64,000 nt of DNA from JAJPJE01 sp963848375 (GCA_963848375.1 CAWKDK010000027.1:1-64000), one strand, 5' to 3'. Positions 49,479 through 57,781 are shown, counted from the first letter of the stretch. Program-made: numbers and translations. Notes: generated from the sequence alone by a model not told the origin.

Positions 49479-49527
49479 GACTGGGCTGGAGCGCCTGATC
49501 TGCTGAATTCTGTGCGGGTCTAAGAGA

Positions 49528-49603
49528 TGGGGTGCCTGGTGGGATTCGAACCCACGTCATCCGGAGCCACAGTCCGGCGTTCCACCGCTGAACTACAGGC
49601 ACC
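49528..49603 (-). tRNA. tRNA-His (anticodon GTG)
   Basis: Cloverleaf on the minus strand: an 8-bp acceptor including the extra G at position -1 opposite C73 (GGTGCCTG with CAGGCACC), which is diagnostic for tRNA-His; anticodon stem CCGGA/TCCGG around loop CTGTGGC, anticodon GTG; T-arm with GGTTCGAAT. CCA is encoded at 49530-49528. Confidence 0.95.
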
Positions 49604-49799
49604 ATCTGGTGAGGATTGGACTCGAGATCGCTAGTGCTTCCGCGAGCGGGTCACTACTCGCTGGCAAACGGGAGCTCTGCCTGCCAGTACATTGATTATA
49701 GCAATCTGGCTCCGGCCATGTCAGGCGGAAAGGATCGTCCTTCAGGGATCGGCGTCGCTCTCGAACCCCATCGCCACGCTTACCCCCGTCGGCACGCAC

Positions 49800-49826
49800 A
49801 AAAAAAGATCCGCCTCGCGGCGGATC
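49800..49826 (-). terminator. rho-independent terminator
   Basis: On the minus strand GATCCGCC (49826-49819) pairs with GGCGGATC (49814-49807) across a four-base loop, followed by a run of Ts (49806-49800). It lies 26 bases past the stop of the nucleotide-sugar dehydrogenase-like gene. Confidence 0.85.
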
Positions 49827-49852
49827 TCAGTTACACATGCGTTCCAGAGAGA

Positions 49853-51118
49853 TTATGCGCGGCCCACTCCCACATACTGGTAGCCCATCGAGCGGAGCCG
49901 TCCAGGATCGAGCAGATTCTTCGTGTCGATAATGATGGGACGCTTGAGCAACCGCTTGATCTTCTCGAAATCAAGCGCGCGGAACTCCGGCCATCCGGTG
50001 CCCACAACCAGCGCGTCCGAGCCTTCGGCCGCAGCGTACGGAGATACGCAGCAGCGGATACCGTCGAGCTCCGAGTTCCCTTCCGCAACCGCAACAGGAT
50101 CATAAGCGCGAACATGCACGCCTTGCGTCATCAGATTCTTCGCCAGCAACAACGACGTCGATCCAGCGATGTAGTTCGTATTCGGCTTGAAAGCGAGCCC
50201 GAGAATTCCCATTTCCTTACCCTTGATGTTGTCGACCAGCGCCGTGATCTTGTCGACGATGCGATCCGGCAGAGAGCGATTCACCTCACGCGCCGCACTC
50301 AGGATGCGCAACGAAACGCCATTGCCGTTCGCGAGACTGGCGAGCGAATCCATTTCCGTCTCGGCGAAAGGCCCAGCAAATACTGATCCCGGCTGCAAGC
50401 AGCGCGGACCAATCTTCTTATCCAGTCCAAGTGCCAGCGCCAGGTCCATCGCATCGGCCTTCACGCGCTCGCTCAAGCTTGCGATCTCGTTGATGAACGC
50501 AATCTTGGTCGCGACGAATGCCGTAGAAGCTTCCCGCACCAGTTCCGCCGTTTCGTGATTCGTAACAATCACCGGCACCCCGCGCATCACCAGCGGACGA
50601 TAGGTCTGCTTCAGCGCCATCACGGCGTCGCTGGAATTCGTTCCCAGCAGAATGCGATCGGGCCAGTTGAAGTCTTCCACAGCGCAACCGTTGGTAAGGA
50701 ACATGGGCTGCGAAACAATCGTGATCGCCAGTCCAGCTTCCTTGATCCGCTTTTCGATGCGCGCGCAGGTTCCCACCGGAACCGGGCTGCTCACGACAAT
50801 GATCGTTCGCGGACGCGCCATCTGCGCCAACCGCAACGCCAGATCTTCGACCTGCACATGCGTGTCTTCCGCCAGGAAAATTACACTCGACTTGGCGGTG
50901 GCCGCGGCGACTTCCGTCGAATACATCAGCCGTCCGGCGCGCATGTTACGGCGCAACACTTCTTCCAGATTCTTTTCGTAGAAGCCCAGCTTGCCTTGCG
51001 CCACTTCTTTCAGTCGCGCGCTGTCTTCGTCAAAGCAGGTGACCGGCAATCCAAAATCAGCGAGGCATGCGGAAATGATCGTCCCCAGATAGCCGGAGCC
51101 ATACACTGCGGTGTGCAT
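49853..51118 (-). CDS. UDP-glucose/GDP-mannose dehydrogenase-like protein with degenerate active site
   Basis: 421 residues with the full three-domain layout: N-terminal NAD-binding Rossmann fold (AVYGSGYLGTIISACLADFG), central helical dimer domain and C-terminal UDP-binding domain (MGILGLAFKPNTNYIAGST). Family residues for binding are kept (SSPVPVGT, PDRILLG). The catalytic ones are not: the usual GFGGSCFPKD is VFAGPFAETE (Cys to Phe in a gapless alignment), the Lys and Asn of the K.x3.N helix are Arg and Thr (VREASTAFVATKI), and NPEFLREG is SQPMFLTNG. It probably cannot carry out the normal two-step oxidation of UDP-glucose. Monocistronic, with its own terminator. Confidence 0.78.
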   Translation of the reverse strand: MHTAVYGSGYLGTIISACLADFGLPVTCFDEDSARLKEVAQGKLGFYEKNLEEVLRRNMRAGRLMYSTEVAAATAKSSVIFLAEDTHVQVEDLALRLAQMARPRTIIVVSSPVPVGTCARIEKRIKEAGLAITIVSQPMFLTNGCAVEDFNWPDRILLGTNSSDAVMALKQTYRPLVMRGVPVIVTNHETAELVREASTAFVATKIAFINEIASLSERVKADAMDLALALGLDKKIGPRCLQPGSVFAGPFAETEMDSLASLANGNGVSLRILSAAREVNRSLPDRIVDKITALVDNIKGKEMGILGLAFKPNTNYIAGSTSLLLAKNLMTQGVHVRAYDPVAVAEGNSELDGIRCCVSPYAAAEGSDALVVGTGWPEFRALDFEKIKRLLKRPIIIDTKNLLDPGRLRSMGYQYVGVGRA

Positions 51119-51334
51119 ACAATTTCCTTTCGGCCAGCGAGGGCCAGCAGGCGAGCACTATTGGGGGAGGGCTTAGCCTGCGTCAGACCGTAAGTTGTAG
51201 CGTTTTCAACAGTTCATCCGCAATCCGAAATCAGGCCATGTCCAGTAGTTTGGAGGTAATCCAGACGCTAACGGCAGGAAGCCGCAATGATAATGAAGGA
51301 GTAATGAGAAGCGGGTGCAGAGGGTCAGCACAAC

Positions 51335-51889
51335 TTACTTGATTCCAACTGAAGCCAAGCGTCTTCCCAGCGGAATTGGCGCTAAATCAGTCCAGCGCTC
51401 TTCGGCAGCTTCGCGGACGAACGTCAGTTCCTCGATACAGACTCGCCGGGTCCCTTTGAACGTCTGCCAGCGTTCGCGAGCCACATTTTCCGCCACTTGC
51501 GCCGCTTCCATGGTATCCAGCTTGGCAATAGTGAGGTGCGGCATATACGGCCAGCTCTCCTCCGCCCAGAGCGCCGCGCGGTTCATCTGATCGTGCAATT
51601 CCCGCATTCGATACGCCGCGTGCGCCACCCGTATAAAAATGGTCGGCGTGATGGGCATGAACGTTTCCACCTCACCCATTTCAATGACGAACGGATTCGC
51701 GCCCTGGCAAACCAGCTCTACCTGTTCACGCGCCTGTTGTTCCGAGCCGCGTAAACAGCGTGGCGGCAGGACGGTGATATGCGCGGGGAGATGAGCATGC
51801 GGCGGATGGAGTTCGCTACGCAAGTTCTCGACGAACTCGCCCAGGGTATTTCGAATGTAAGCCACTAACGCGTAGCGCGGACTCTGCAT
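51335..51889 (-). CDS. 2H phosphoesterase / 2'-5' RNA ligase family protein
   Basis: 184 residues from the ATG at 51889 (MQSPRYALVAYI); the frame stays open to 52195 but that extension overlaps the divergent gene and has no domain. Two His-x-Thr motifs are present, HITVLPPR near residue 38 and HLTIAKLD near 120, which define 2H phosphoesterases acting on cyclic phosphodiester ends of RNA or nucleotides. Cytoplasmic. The C-terminus is strongly basic and acidic with no other motif. Confidence 0.8.
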   Translation of the reverse strand: MQSPRYALVAYIRNTLGEFVENLRSELHPPHAHLPAHITVLPPRCLRGSEQQAREQVELVCQGANPFVIEMGEVETFMPITPTIFIRVAHAAYRMRELHDQMNRAALWAEESWPYMPHLTIAKLDTMEAAQVAENVARERWQTFKGTRRVCIEELTFVREAAEERWTDLAPIPLGRRLASVGIK

Positions 51890-52046
51890 GCAGTAGGCAA
51901 TTATAGACTTCCCGACCCTCGATGTTGTAATGCGAACCGCGAGAGCACACGAATGACTCTCGTGGCACCTGCCCCGTAACTCCGGAACCCACGATTGACT
52001 CCCGTGTTCCAGCGCACTAACATGCAACGCGACTGGAGTACCTGCG

Positions 52047-52463
52047 ATGCGCCCATGTTGTCGTTTCCGCCGGGTTCTTTGTGCTGTGCCGCTGTTTGCG
52101 TTGCTGACCGGAGTAGCGCTGTCCCAAACCAACGTTCCACCTAAAAACGCTCCACCTAAATATGATGTCTCCACCGAAACCAAGGTGAAGGGCATCGTCG
52201 AGGAACTGAAGTTCCTCCCGCCTTCAGGCGCAAAGCCGCAAGCACGGTTGCTGATGAAGTCTGGTACCGATGACGTGGAAGTCTATCTTTGCCCCAAGTC
52301 GTTTCTCGACGACATGGGGGTGACCTTCAAAAAGGGTGACGAGATCCAGGTAACCGGATCGAAGGTAAAGCTCGACGGTGCCGAGCTGACACTCGCGCGC
52401 GAAGTCTCCAAGGGCGAAGACAAACTGATCTTACGCTTCGACAACGGCAAACCGGTGTGGTGA
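52047..52463 (+). CDS. small exported beta-rich protein, function unknown
   Basis: 138 residues, GGAG nine bases before the ATG. Signal peptide FRRVLCAVPLFALLTGVALS, mature start near QTNVPPK. The remaining 95 residues read as a small beta barrel (VKGIVEELKFLPPSGA, VEVYLCPKSFLDDMG, KGDEIQVTGSKVKLDG), consistent with an OB-like fold. Similar short exported proteins are common in Acidobacteria. It is divergent from the 2H phosphoesterase. Confidence 0.65.
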   Translation: MRPCCRFRRVLCAVPLFALLTGVALSQTNVPPKNAPPKYDVSTETKVKGIVEELKFLPPSGAKPQARLLMKSGTDDVEVYLCPKSFLDDMGVTFKKGDEIQVTGSKVKLDGAELTLAREVSKGEDKLILRFDNGKPVW

Positions 52464-52469
52464 ATTGGT

Positions 52470-52703
52470 TTGTGTGGCGCGGACATTCCGGTCCGCGTGG
52501 TTTAGTTTTTTCTGATCCCTCTTAGCAGCTCTCTCCACTCGGGGCATAATGCGGCCGAGTCTTGTGTGGCGCGGACATTCTTGTCCGCGGATGTTAGCTC
52601 GTGGCGCAGCCGATCCCTGCTGCGCGAACCTGATCCCGCCAAACCTCTCCATTTTCCTGTGTTAAGATTTTTGTGACCCCTCGTAGCAGTTCTCTCCACA
52701 CAG
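52470..52703. repeat. two imperfect tandem copies of a hairpin-bearing repeat
   Basis: TGTGTGGCGCGGACATTC begins both copies (52471 and 52563); each holds a hairpin, GCGGAC/GTCCGC in the first and GCGGACA/TGTCCGC in the second. A second conserved block, GATCCCTCTTAGCAGCTCTC near 52515 and GACCCCTCGTAGCAGTTCTC near 52675, follows in each, both leading to TCGGGGC. The second copy runs directly into the tRNA-Pro half at 52704. These look like REP-type elements. Confidence 0.6.
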
Positions 52704-52748
52704 TCGGGGCGTAGCGCAGCCTGGTAGCGCACCTGCCTTGGGCGCAGG
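52704..52748 (+). repeat. attL: 45-bp copy of the 5' half of tRNA-Pro
   Basis: Identical over 45 bases to 56326-56370, which is the 5' half plus anticodon stem-loop of the intact tRNA-Pro. After base 52748 the sequence diverges into non-tRNA DNA. This is the left boundary of an integrated element. Confidence 0.85.
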
Positions 52749-52822
52749 TAAAAAGCACGCTCGCTGATTCTAACGAACTTACCGCTTTTCCAACCAAGCC
52801 AGCACACCTGCTTGGAGGAAAC

Positions 52823-53737
52823 ATGAGCTTCGCTCAGTTCATTCGTGAACGTCAGTATCTGCAAAATGTGAGCCTACAAACTATATCTTGGTACGAACAG
52901 AGCTTCGCCTGGCTCTGCACAGAATCACCGACCGATACCGACTTGAAAGACTTCGTACTGCGAATGCGTGAGCGCGGTCTTAAGGCGACCGCATGTAACA
53001 ACCGCATCCGCGCTGTGAACTCATATCTGAAATGGACAGGCTCCGCGCTTCGCGTCCACAAACTCAAAGAACCAGAGATCATTTTGCCGACCTTCAGCCT
53101 GCCGCAGGTATCCCTCTTTACAAGGCACAAGCCCAAAGACAGTTACGACCTACGACTGCAATTGATCGTGCTCGTGCTGCTCGATACAGGCTGCCGCATC
53201 TCGGAGGCTCTCGGGCTTCGAGTGCAAGATGTGGACCTCGACAATATGCTGCTTACGGTAAACGGCAAGGGCCAGAAGCAACGCCGCATACCGTTCTCAT
53301 TCGAACTACGCAAGCGTTTGTGCAAGAGCCTGAAGCAAGGTTTGGTGTTCAGCACGCGCGATGGTCGCATGCTAGACCGTCACGTCGTATCGCGTGACGT
53401 GAAATTGCTCTGCAAGCGCCTAGGCTTCGATCCTCCGGCGCGGACCTTGCACGCGTGCCGTCACACCTTCGCACTGAATTACTTGCGCAAGGGCGGAAGC
53501 GTGTTCCACCTGCAACGAGTGTTAGGACATTCGTCGTTGGAGATGACACGCCGCTACGTGAGCCTGAACTACCGACGATCTACAAGCGCAGCACGAGCGT
53601 GTCTCGTTGCTGTCCTGAAGTACCGGGATGAGTGTGGTGATCCCGCACTCATCCTATTTCCCTTTAATGATTATGACCACGGTGAGAGCGATCAGCACGG
53701 CAGTCATGGCGACCAAAACCCATGTGAGGCCAATTAG
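52823..53737 (+). CDS. tyrosine recombinase / integrase of the tRNA-Pro element
   Basis: 304 residues; TTGGAGGAAAC precedes the ATG. N-terminal SAM-like core-binding domain (1-85), then the catalytic domain with all active residues: Arg in GCRISEALGL, Lys in NGKGQKQR, HACRHTFA (His and second Arg), LGHSS and the nucleophile Tyr in RRYVSLN. XerC/D-like. It starts 75 bases inside the left repeat, the usual place for an element's own integrase, and should catalyse insertion and excision at tRNA-Pro. The last 45 residues overlap the convergent gene and are hydrophilic. Confidence 0.92.
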   Translation: MSFAQFIRERQYLQNVSLQTISWYEQSFAWLCTESPTDTDLKDFVLRMRERGLKATACNNRIRAVNSYLKWTGSALRVHKLKEPEIILPTFSLPQVSLFTRHKPKDSYDLRLQLIVLVLLDTGCRISEALGLRVQDVDLDNMLLTVNGKGQKQRRIPFSFELRKRLCKSLKQGLVFSTRDGRMLDRHVVSRDVKLLCKRLGFDPPARTLHACRHTFALNYLRKGGSVFHLQRVLGHSSLEMTRRYVSLNYRRSTSAARACLVAVLKYRDECGDPALILFPFNDYDHGESDQHGSHGDQNPCEAN

Positions 53738-53983
53738 CCACTTAGTCAATTTGGTGCTGCTGCCGTCGAGCTTCTCGATGCTCTCCTGAAGTCTGACGCT
53801 CTGGTCGAGTGCCAATCTCGTTTGAATGAAATTGAAATCCGAAAGGGATGCCGCGATAGTACCGCTGCCGATAAACTGCCCGATCAGCTCCCTAGCTTCA
53901 TCAGCCGAGATGGGAGTCTTGTCTTTACATCGCTGAGTGTTTAGAAGCTGAATTTCTATCCCACTTAGATGTTCTCTAGACAT
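53654..53983 (-). CDS. small membrane-anchored protein of the element
   Basis: About 109 residues from the ATG at 53983 (MSREHLSGIEIQLL); the frame stays open to 54109. A helical soluble part is followed by one C-terminal transmembrane helix (WLIGLTWVLVAMTAVLIALT) ending IIIKGK, a tail-anchored layout. It overlaps the end of the integrase gene by 84 bases on the opposite strand. No family recognised; a surface or phage-exclusion-like role is only a guess. Confidence 0.45.
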   Translation of the reverse strand: MSREHLSGIEIQLLNTQRCKDKTPISADEARELIGQFIGSGTIAASLSDFNFIQTRLALDQSVRLQESIEKLDGSSTKLTKWLIGLTWVLVAMTAVLIALTVVIIIKGK

Positions 53984-54156
53984 TCCCCAAGTGTACTCAC
54001 GATATTTTCGAACCCAAGAGGAAAAGCAGTCTTTGTTGTTTTCCCATGAACTCCACAAGTAGCGCGCGGACCGCACAGGTATTGCACAGCCTTTGGATCG
54101 CGCTTCCACGTAAATACCGCGTGGTCAGTCGGCTTTCCTTTGGTTGATCCCGACAG

Positions 54157-54558
54157 CTACCCACAGTAATCCCATGCCCGCGCGGGAATCATAACTTTGT
54201 TTGATTTCACATGAGTTTCACACAGGAGTTTTGCAATTCTGCGGATGACTTGTTTGGCGATCTCAATATTATTGAGTAAGAGGCTAGAATGAACGAGCAA
54301 CAAAGATCGTCCCGCGATTGTTCCGAATGTGAGTTCCTGTATGCCCAGCGGAGCCGTGCTCAGAGAGCTTTGCGCAGCGCAAACGACAACATCACATTCC
54401 ACATAAAACATCAGCACATCAAGCGAAGTGCGAAGCGTACGACGGTTCGATTTCCGCGAGTAAGGAAACCAATGCGTCCATGCACATCTCAGCCGTGGCT
54501 CCCTTTCCAGATGTCCGCACCCTGAGTCCCACGTTCGATATGAGCCGTACGTAGACAC
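54157..54558 (-). CDS. doubtful hypothetical ORF in the element
   Basis: 133 codons without recognisable domain; an equally open frame lies opposite (54289-54525). It covers the otherwise empty stretch between the membrane protein and the winged-helix gene. The only notable segment is a possible amphipathic helix near ELTFGTIAGRSLLLVHSSLL. It may be non-coding. Confidence 0.2.
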   Translation of the reverse strand: MSTYGSYRTWDSGCGHLEREPRLRCAWTHWFPYSRKSNRRTLRTSLDVLMFYVECDVVVCAAQSSLSTAPLGIQELTFGTIAGRSLLLVHSSLLLNNIEIAKQVIRRIAKLLCETHVKSNKVMIPARAWDYCG

Positions 54559-55638
54559 GTTTGTGCCTCTCAGCGTCGCCGCTGCATCAGCGAACGTTTA
54601 ACCATCCGACTTTTACTCCAGCAGGCAGATGAGAACGAATTATCCCTCTCCCAAGGAACACTGGCACAGGAACTCGGCTGCTCTGTAGCCAGTATCGCCA
54701 GAACGACAGAGGTTCTAGTAAAGCAGGATTGGATTTCGGCCCGTAAACGTGGACATAAGCAGATGCCGAATCTCTATGCCGTCAACCTTGATAACCTGCC
54801 TCTAGGAGAGCTGAAGAGGACAGTCATCGGTGATTGGGCGAAGCAGGCAGCTCTCGCCTACAAAACCTGGCAGTTGAAGCAGAACCCGAAGAAGAGATTC
54901 TCAAGAACAGCCCTACAGCGTTACTCATTTAGACTTCAGGCCATCCTCGACAAGAAGTGCAAGGGAAACGTGAAGTACATGCAGGCCATTTTGAATTTTG
55001 CACTCACTTCCCCGAAATATAAGACGGAAGCGTTGAGAGGACCGCATCGACTGCCGAACTACTGGAAGAGCATTGTATTCGACTACGAGAGGAGCACAAC
55101 CGAATCCACTCGGCGAAAAGAGGATCGTCAGTCGCAAAAACGCTCGGAGCCAGTCGCACCAGAGCGACATAGCTCTGTATTAGAACCTACCTCTGTAAAA
55201 GACAACTCCGTAGGTAATACCTCTGTGGGCGCACCGCCTGCGGCTGTGCTGAATAAAAGTCAGAAGGCAGGGGAAGGATGCAATCCAAGTTTGAGCGCCA
55301 GTCTCGGAAATGCGACTGGGCCTCACACTATACCGATTAAGGCGCAGCTGAGGGCTTCAGAGCAAGAGCAGCGGAGGGCTGACAGGAAAGCGAAGAAGCA
55401 AGCCGACGCAGACGCAGCGTTTATGGCAGCCAAGCAAATATACGAAAGGGAGGTAAGAGAGGCAAAGCAGAAGGCCGCCGTCGAAGGAGCAAAGATACCG
55501 ACGATTGCGGAGATGAAGGCCACCATACCGACGCTTGCGGAAATGAAGGCCACGTTCGCCCGGTACACAGACAAGGGCGGATGCTCAACGGAAGAGTATG
55601 AACTTCTGAAAAAGCAGATTGAGTTTCTAGAGAGCTAA
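54544..55638 (+). CDS. winged-helix protein of the element, with coiled-coil tail
   Basis: The only in-frame ATG is at 54763, but the same frame is open from 54544 and encodes a clear helix-turn-helix before that ATG: ISERLTIRLLLQQADENELS, LSQGTLAQELGCSVASIART, then VLVKQDWISARKRGHKQMPN. The ATG would cut this domain in its wing, so the real start is upstream and non-ATG, or the 5' end is damaged. The C-terminal third is charged and coiled-coil-like (EQRRADRKAKKQADADAAF) and contains a 30-bp tandem repeat (55494-55553, IPTIAEMKAT / IPTLAEMKAT). It may be a replication initiator or regulator. Confidence 0.6.
   Translation, partial: AVRRHVCASQRRRCISERLTIRLLLQQADENELSLSQGTLAQELGCSVASIARTTEVLVKQDWISARKRGHKQMPNLYAVNLDNLPLGELKRTVIGDWAKQAALAYKTWQLKQNPKKRFSRTALQRYSFRLQAILDKKCKGNVKYMQAILNFALTSPKYKTEALRGPHRLPNYWKSIVFDYERSTTESTRRKEDRQSQKRSEPVAPERHSSVLEPTSVKDNSVGNTSVGAPPAAVLNKSQKAGEGCNPSLSASLGNATGPHTIPIKAQLRASEQEQRRADRKAKKQADADAAFMAAKQIYEREVREAKQKAAVEGAKIPTIAEMKATIPTLAEMKATFARYTDKGGCSTEEYELLKKQIEFLES
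55494..55553 (+). repeat. 30-bp tandem duplication inside the winged-helix gene
   Basis: Two adjacent 30-base units encode IPTIAEMKAT and IPTLAEMKAT, with only a few base differences, in frame with the coding sequence. Confidence 0.7.
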
Positions 55639-55779
55639 AGCTCAGTCAGAGCAGTGCGTCATGCTGCTCTGTGTAGTGCTCCTGCGGTCGCTGGGAGTTA
55701 TTGAGGACCTAGCCTCACCCCGCGACTGTCTACAGCTTAAATGGCCTGTTTGGCCTGTATATCGTACGGAGACATACGC

Positions 55780-56272
55780 TTGAAGAGAATACCGCTCACC
55801 CAAGGGCACGACGCTATGGTCGATGATGAAGATTATGACCTCCTGCGCGTCTACTCATGGCGCGCGCGAAGGAACAAGGCGACATGGTACGCAGTGACCG
55901 ACATCAACCGGAAGGTCACCCGGATGCACCGCCTCATCATGGGCGTCACCGATCCGGCCATCAAGGTCGATCACGACGACCACAATGGCCTGAACAATCA
56001 GCGTTACAACCTGCACACATCTACTGACCTTGAGAACAGCGCCAACAGGGTCAAGCTGGACGGCTGCTATTCGATGTACAAGGGCGTTGCACGATCTTCT
56101 AGCATCTCGAAGCCGTGGAGAGCGCAGATCACGATTAACGGGAAGAAGAAGCATCTCGGTGTATTCGTGTCAGAACGAGAGGCAGCCGAAGTCCTACGAT
56201 CTAGCAGCGCGCGAGCACTTCGGAGACTTCGCAGTGTGCAACTTCCCGCCCGAGTTCACTTGCGCCGAATAG
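55780..56272 (+). pseudogene. HNH endonuclease with AP2 domain, frameshifted near the end
   Basis: Start placed at the TTG at 55780 (GGAG eight bases upstream), giving the standard opening KRIPLTQGHDAMVDDEDYDL; an ATG at 55741 is the alternative. The HNH core is RMHRLIMG..VDHDDHNGLNNQRYNL, followed by the AP2-like DNA-binding unit YKGVARSSSISKPWRAQITI then GKKKHLGVF. At about 56190 the homology moves to another frame that supplies YDLAAREHFGDFAVCNFPPE, ending at 56272. Such HNH/AP2 proteins are homing-type nucleases found in phages and introns. It lies at the right end of the island. Confidence 0.75.
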
Positions 56273-56326
56273 CGCCCCTGCCTTAGACTTCATAATGGTC
56301 GGAAACGCGGTCTAACTTCTTTAGAT

Positions 56327-56403
<77 letters not shown>

Positions 56404-56407
56404 ATGT

Positions 56408-57000
56408 TTAACTACAAAGTTCTTCTAAGTTGCTCGTATTAAAGGGCAGCTCTTGACGGGAGAGCTGCTCCTTCACATCGTTGGACACAATTGGACACAA
56501 AATTTTGCCGAGGTCATCTGCAGCTTTACGGTCATCGCCACTGGTGGCTCTGGTGTAGTGCTTCATTGCCTAACCGACACTACCCCGCTTTCAAAGTGAA
56601 CGTCCTCCCATCGCAACCCGCACAACTCTCCAGCTCGCATTCCGGTTTCCGCCGCCAGCCAGTACAAAGTTTGATACGGCTCCCGCGCTTCTTTCAGAAT
56701 GGATTGAAGCTCTTCGAGCGTGAACACCTCCGGGTCGCCCTTCACCCACTCAGGAAGTCGTACCCCTATGAACGGGTCGAAATCGACAAGGCCCCACGCT
56801 TTTGCCGTTTGCCACATCGAGCGCATCGTAGCGACTGCGTTACGGACCGTCTTTGCACTAACCTCACCGGCCCACTTGGTTATGGCTTCCTGAATCATCT
56901 CCGTCCGAATCTCTCGAAGCCGTTTTGTACCGAAGGTTGGAATGAGACGTGACCGCAACTGGCTCTCTTCGTGCTTGCGAGTTGAAAGCTTAGACTTCAC
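56408..57000 (-). pseudogene. relic tyrosine integrase with its catalytic core deleted
   Basis: The first frame (57000-56563) has a core-binding domain (RLREIRTEMIQEAITKWAGE) and the first catalytic Arg (ETGMRAGELCGLRWEDVHFE), then stops after VVSVRQ. Immediately afterwards, in another frame, comes AMKHYTRATSGDDRKAADDL then GKILCPIVSN, the typical end of the same integrase family, stopping at 56408-56410. About 125 residues with the Lys, HxxR, His and Tyr are missing, so the protein is dead. It abuts the 3' end of tRNA-Pro, the place of an older element's integrase. A tandem TTGGACACAA (56481-56500) lies inside. Confidence 0.8.
56446..56468. terminator. hairpin downstream of tRNA-Pro
   Basis: GCAGCTCT (56446-56453) pairs with AGAGCTGC (56461-56468) across seven bases, about 45 bases after the tRNA. 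A candidate tRNA terminator although it lies within the relic integrase reading frame. Confidence 0.45.
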
Positions 57001-57458
57001 TGCTTGTCGTAGACAGCGGTACTGGTGTATTTCTTCCCCGCTGCGTTGGTTCCACTTATGGTGAGGGTACGGGTCTTGCCGTCAGGAGAAACGACAATAT
57101 GACCAGTTGATACGACCTTGTCTGCCTTTTTGCTGCTCACCGCCAGCGTGTGGTCATTAACCTTCTTGGCCGAGCGAGAGTCTGCGTTTGGATCGCCGGT
57201 CAGTGGATAGTATTTCCCGTCGAATTTTCCGGTCCATTCACTGTGGGTTGCAGTGCCGCCGCTGTCGGTTCCGTCCACGGTAACTTTCACGGCATCACCA
57301 GCTGGCTCGTACACAACCGTATTGCCCTTGGGTGCGCCAGCTCCAATTTTCGATTTCGCCTCGTTCAACTTCCATGTGCCTATGTTTACGTCTGCAGCGA
57401 AGCTCGTTGCCGCCCCAACAACGAACAGCGCCAGCATCAATGTAAGCGCTCGTTTCAT
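56997..57458 (-). CDS. exported small beta-rich protein, function unknown
   Basis: 153 residues, signal peptide KRALTLMLALFVVGAATSFA cut before ADVNIG. The mature part starts with GTWKLNEAKSKIGAGAPKGN, a pattern seen in many short secreted lipocalin-like proteins of soil bacteria, and continues as beta strands to TSTAVYDKQ. GGAGG precedes the start (57460s on the complementary strand). The stop overlaps the relic integrase start by four bases, probably by chance after the element decayed. Confidence 0.72.
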   Translation of the reverse strand: MKRALTLMLALFVVGAATSFAADVNIGTWKLNEAKSKIGAGAPKGNTVVYEPAGDAVKVTVDGTDSGGTATHSEWTGKFDGKYYPLTGDPNADSRSAKKVNDHTLAVSSKKADKVVSTGHIVVSPDGKTRTLTISGTNAAGKKYTSTAVYDKQ

Positions 57459-57676
57459 ACATCCTCCTTACTGAGAAAACGGTGTAGGCCCATTGCGCGG
57501 AATCGTACGCCGCACCGCTACGCTCTGCAACCCGTGAACTCGATTGCATGTTGTCTTGGGTCTACTCTCTATCCAATGTGATTTTTCGCGTACGCTGTGG
57601 CGCGTATCACATCGACTTGTTCAAGTGCGGATATGCTCGTAGTACCGGGCTAATTCCGTCGAGGAGTGGGCGAGGC

Positions 57677-57781
57677 ATGAACAAACAGGAAATTGCCGAA
57701 TCGTTTGCAGTGCTCCTAGTCTGGTTGTCGCTGGCCGCTCTCTTGTTCGCGATTTTCACGGTGTTCATCGAGCAAAGATAG
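57677..57781 (+). CDS. possible 34-residue single-helix membrane peptide
   Basis: MNKQEIAESFAVLLVWLSLA then ALLFAIFTVFIEQR: a short hydrophilic start, one hydrophobic helix and a charged end. GAGG lies upstream of the ATG at 57677. Reading is plausible but rests on composition only. Confidence 0.35.
   Translation: MNKQEIAESFAVLLVWLSLAALLFAIFTVFIEQR

Noticed and set aside
52704..52748. Possible second tRNA-Pro gene
   Set aside because: Only the 5' half and anticodon arm are present; no T-arm or 3' acceptor strand follows, so it is an att copy and not a gene.
55494..55553. Possible CRISPR-like repeat
   Set aside because: Only two adjacent in-frame copies with no spacer; a tandem duplication inside a coding sequence.
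56481..56500. Tandem TTGGACACAA as a transposon direct repeat
   Set aside because: It lies within the reading frame of the relic integrase C-terminus and is not flanked by any insertion-sequence features.
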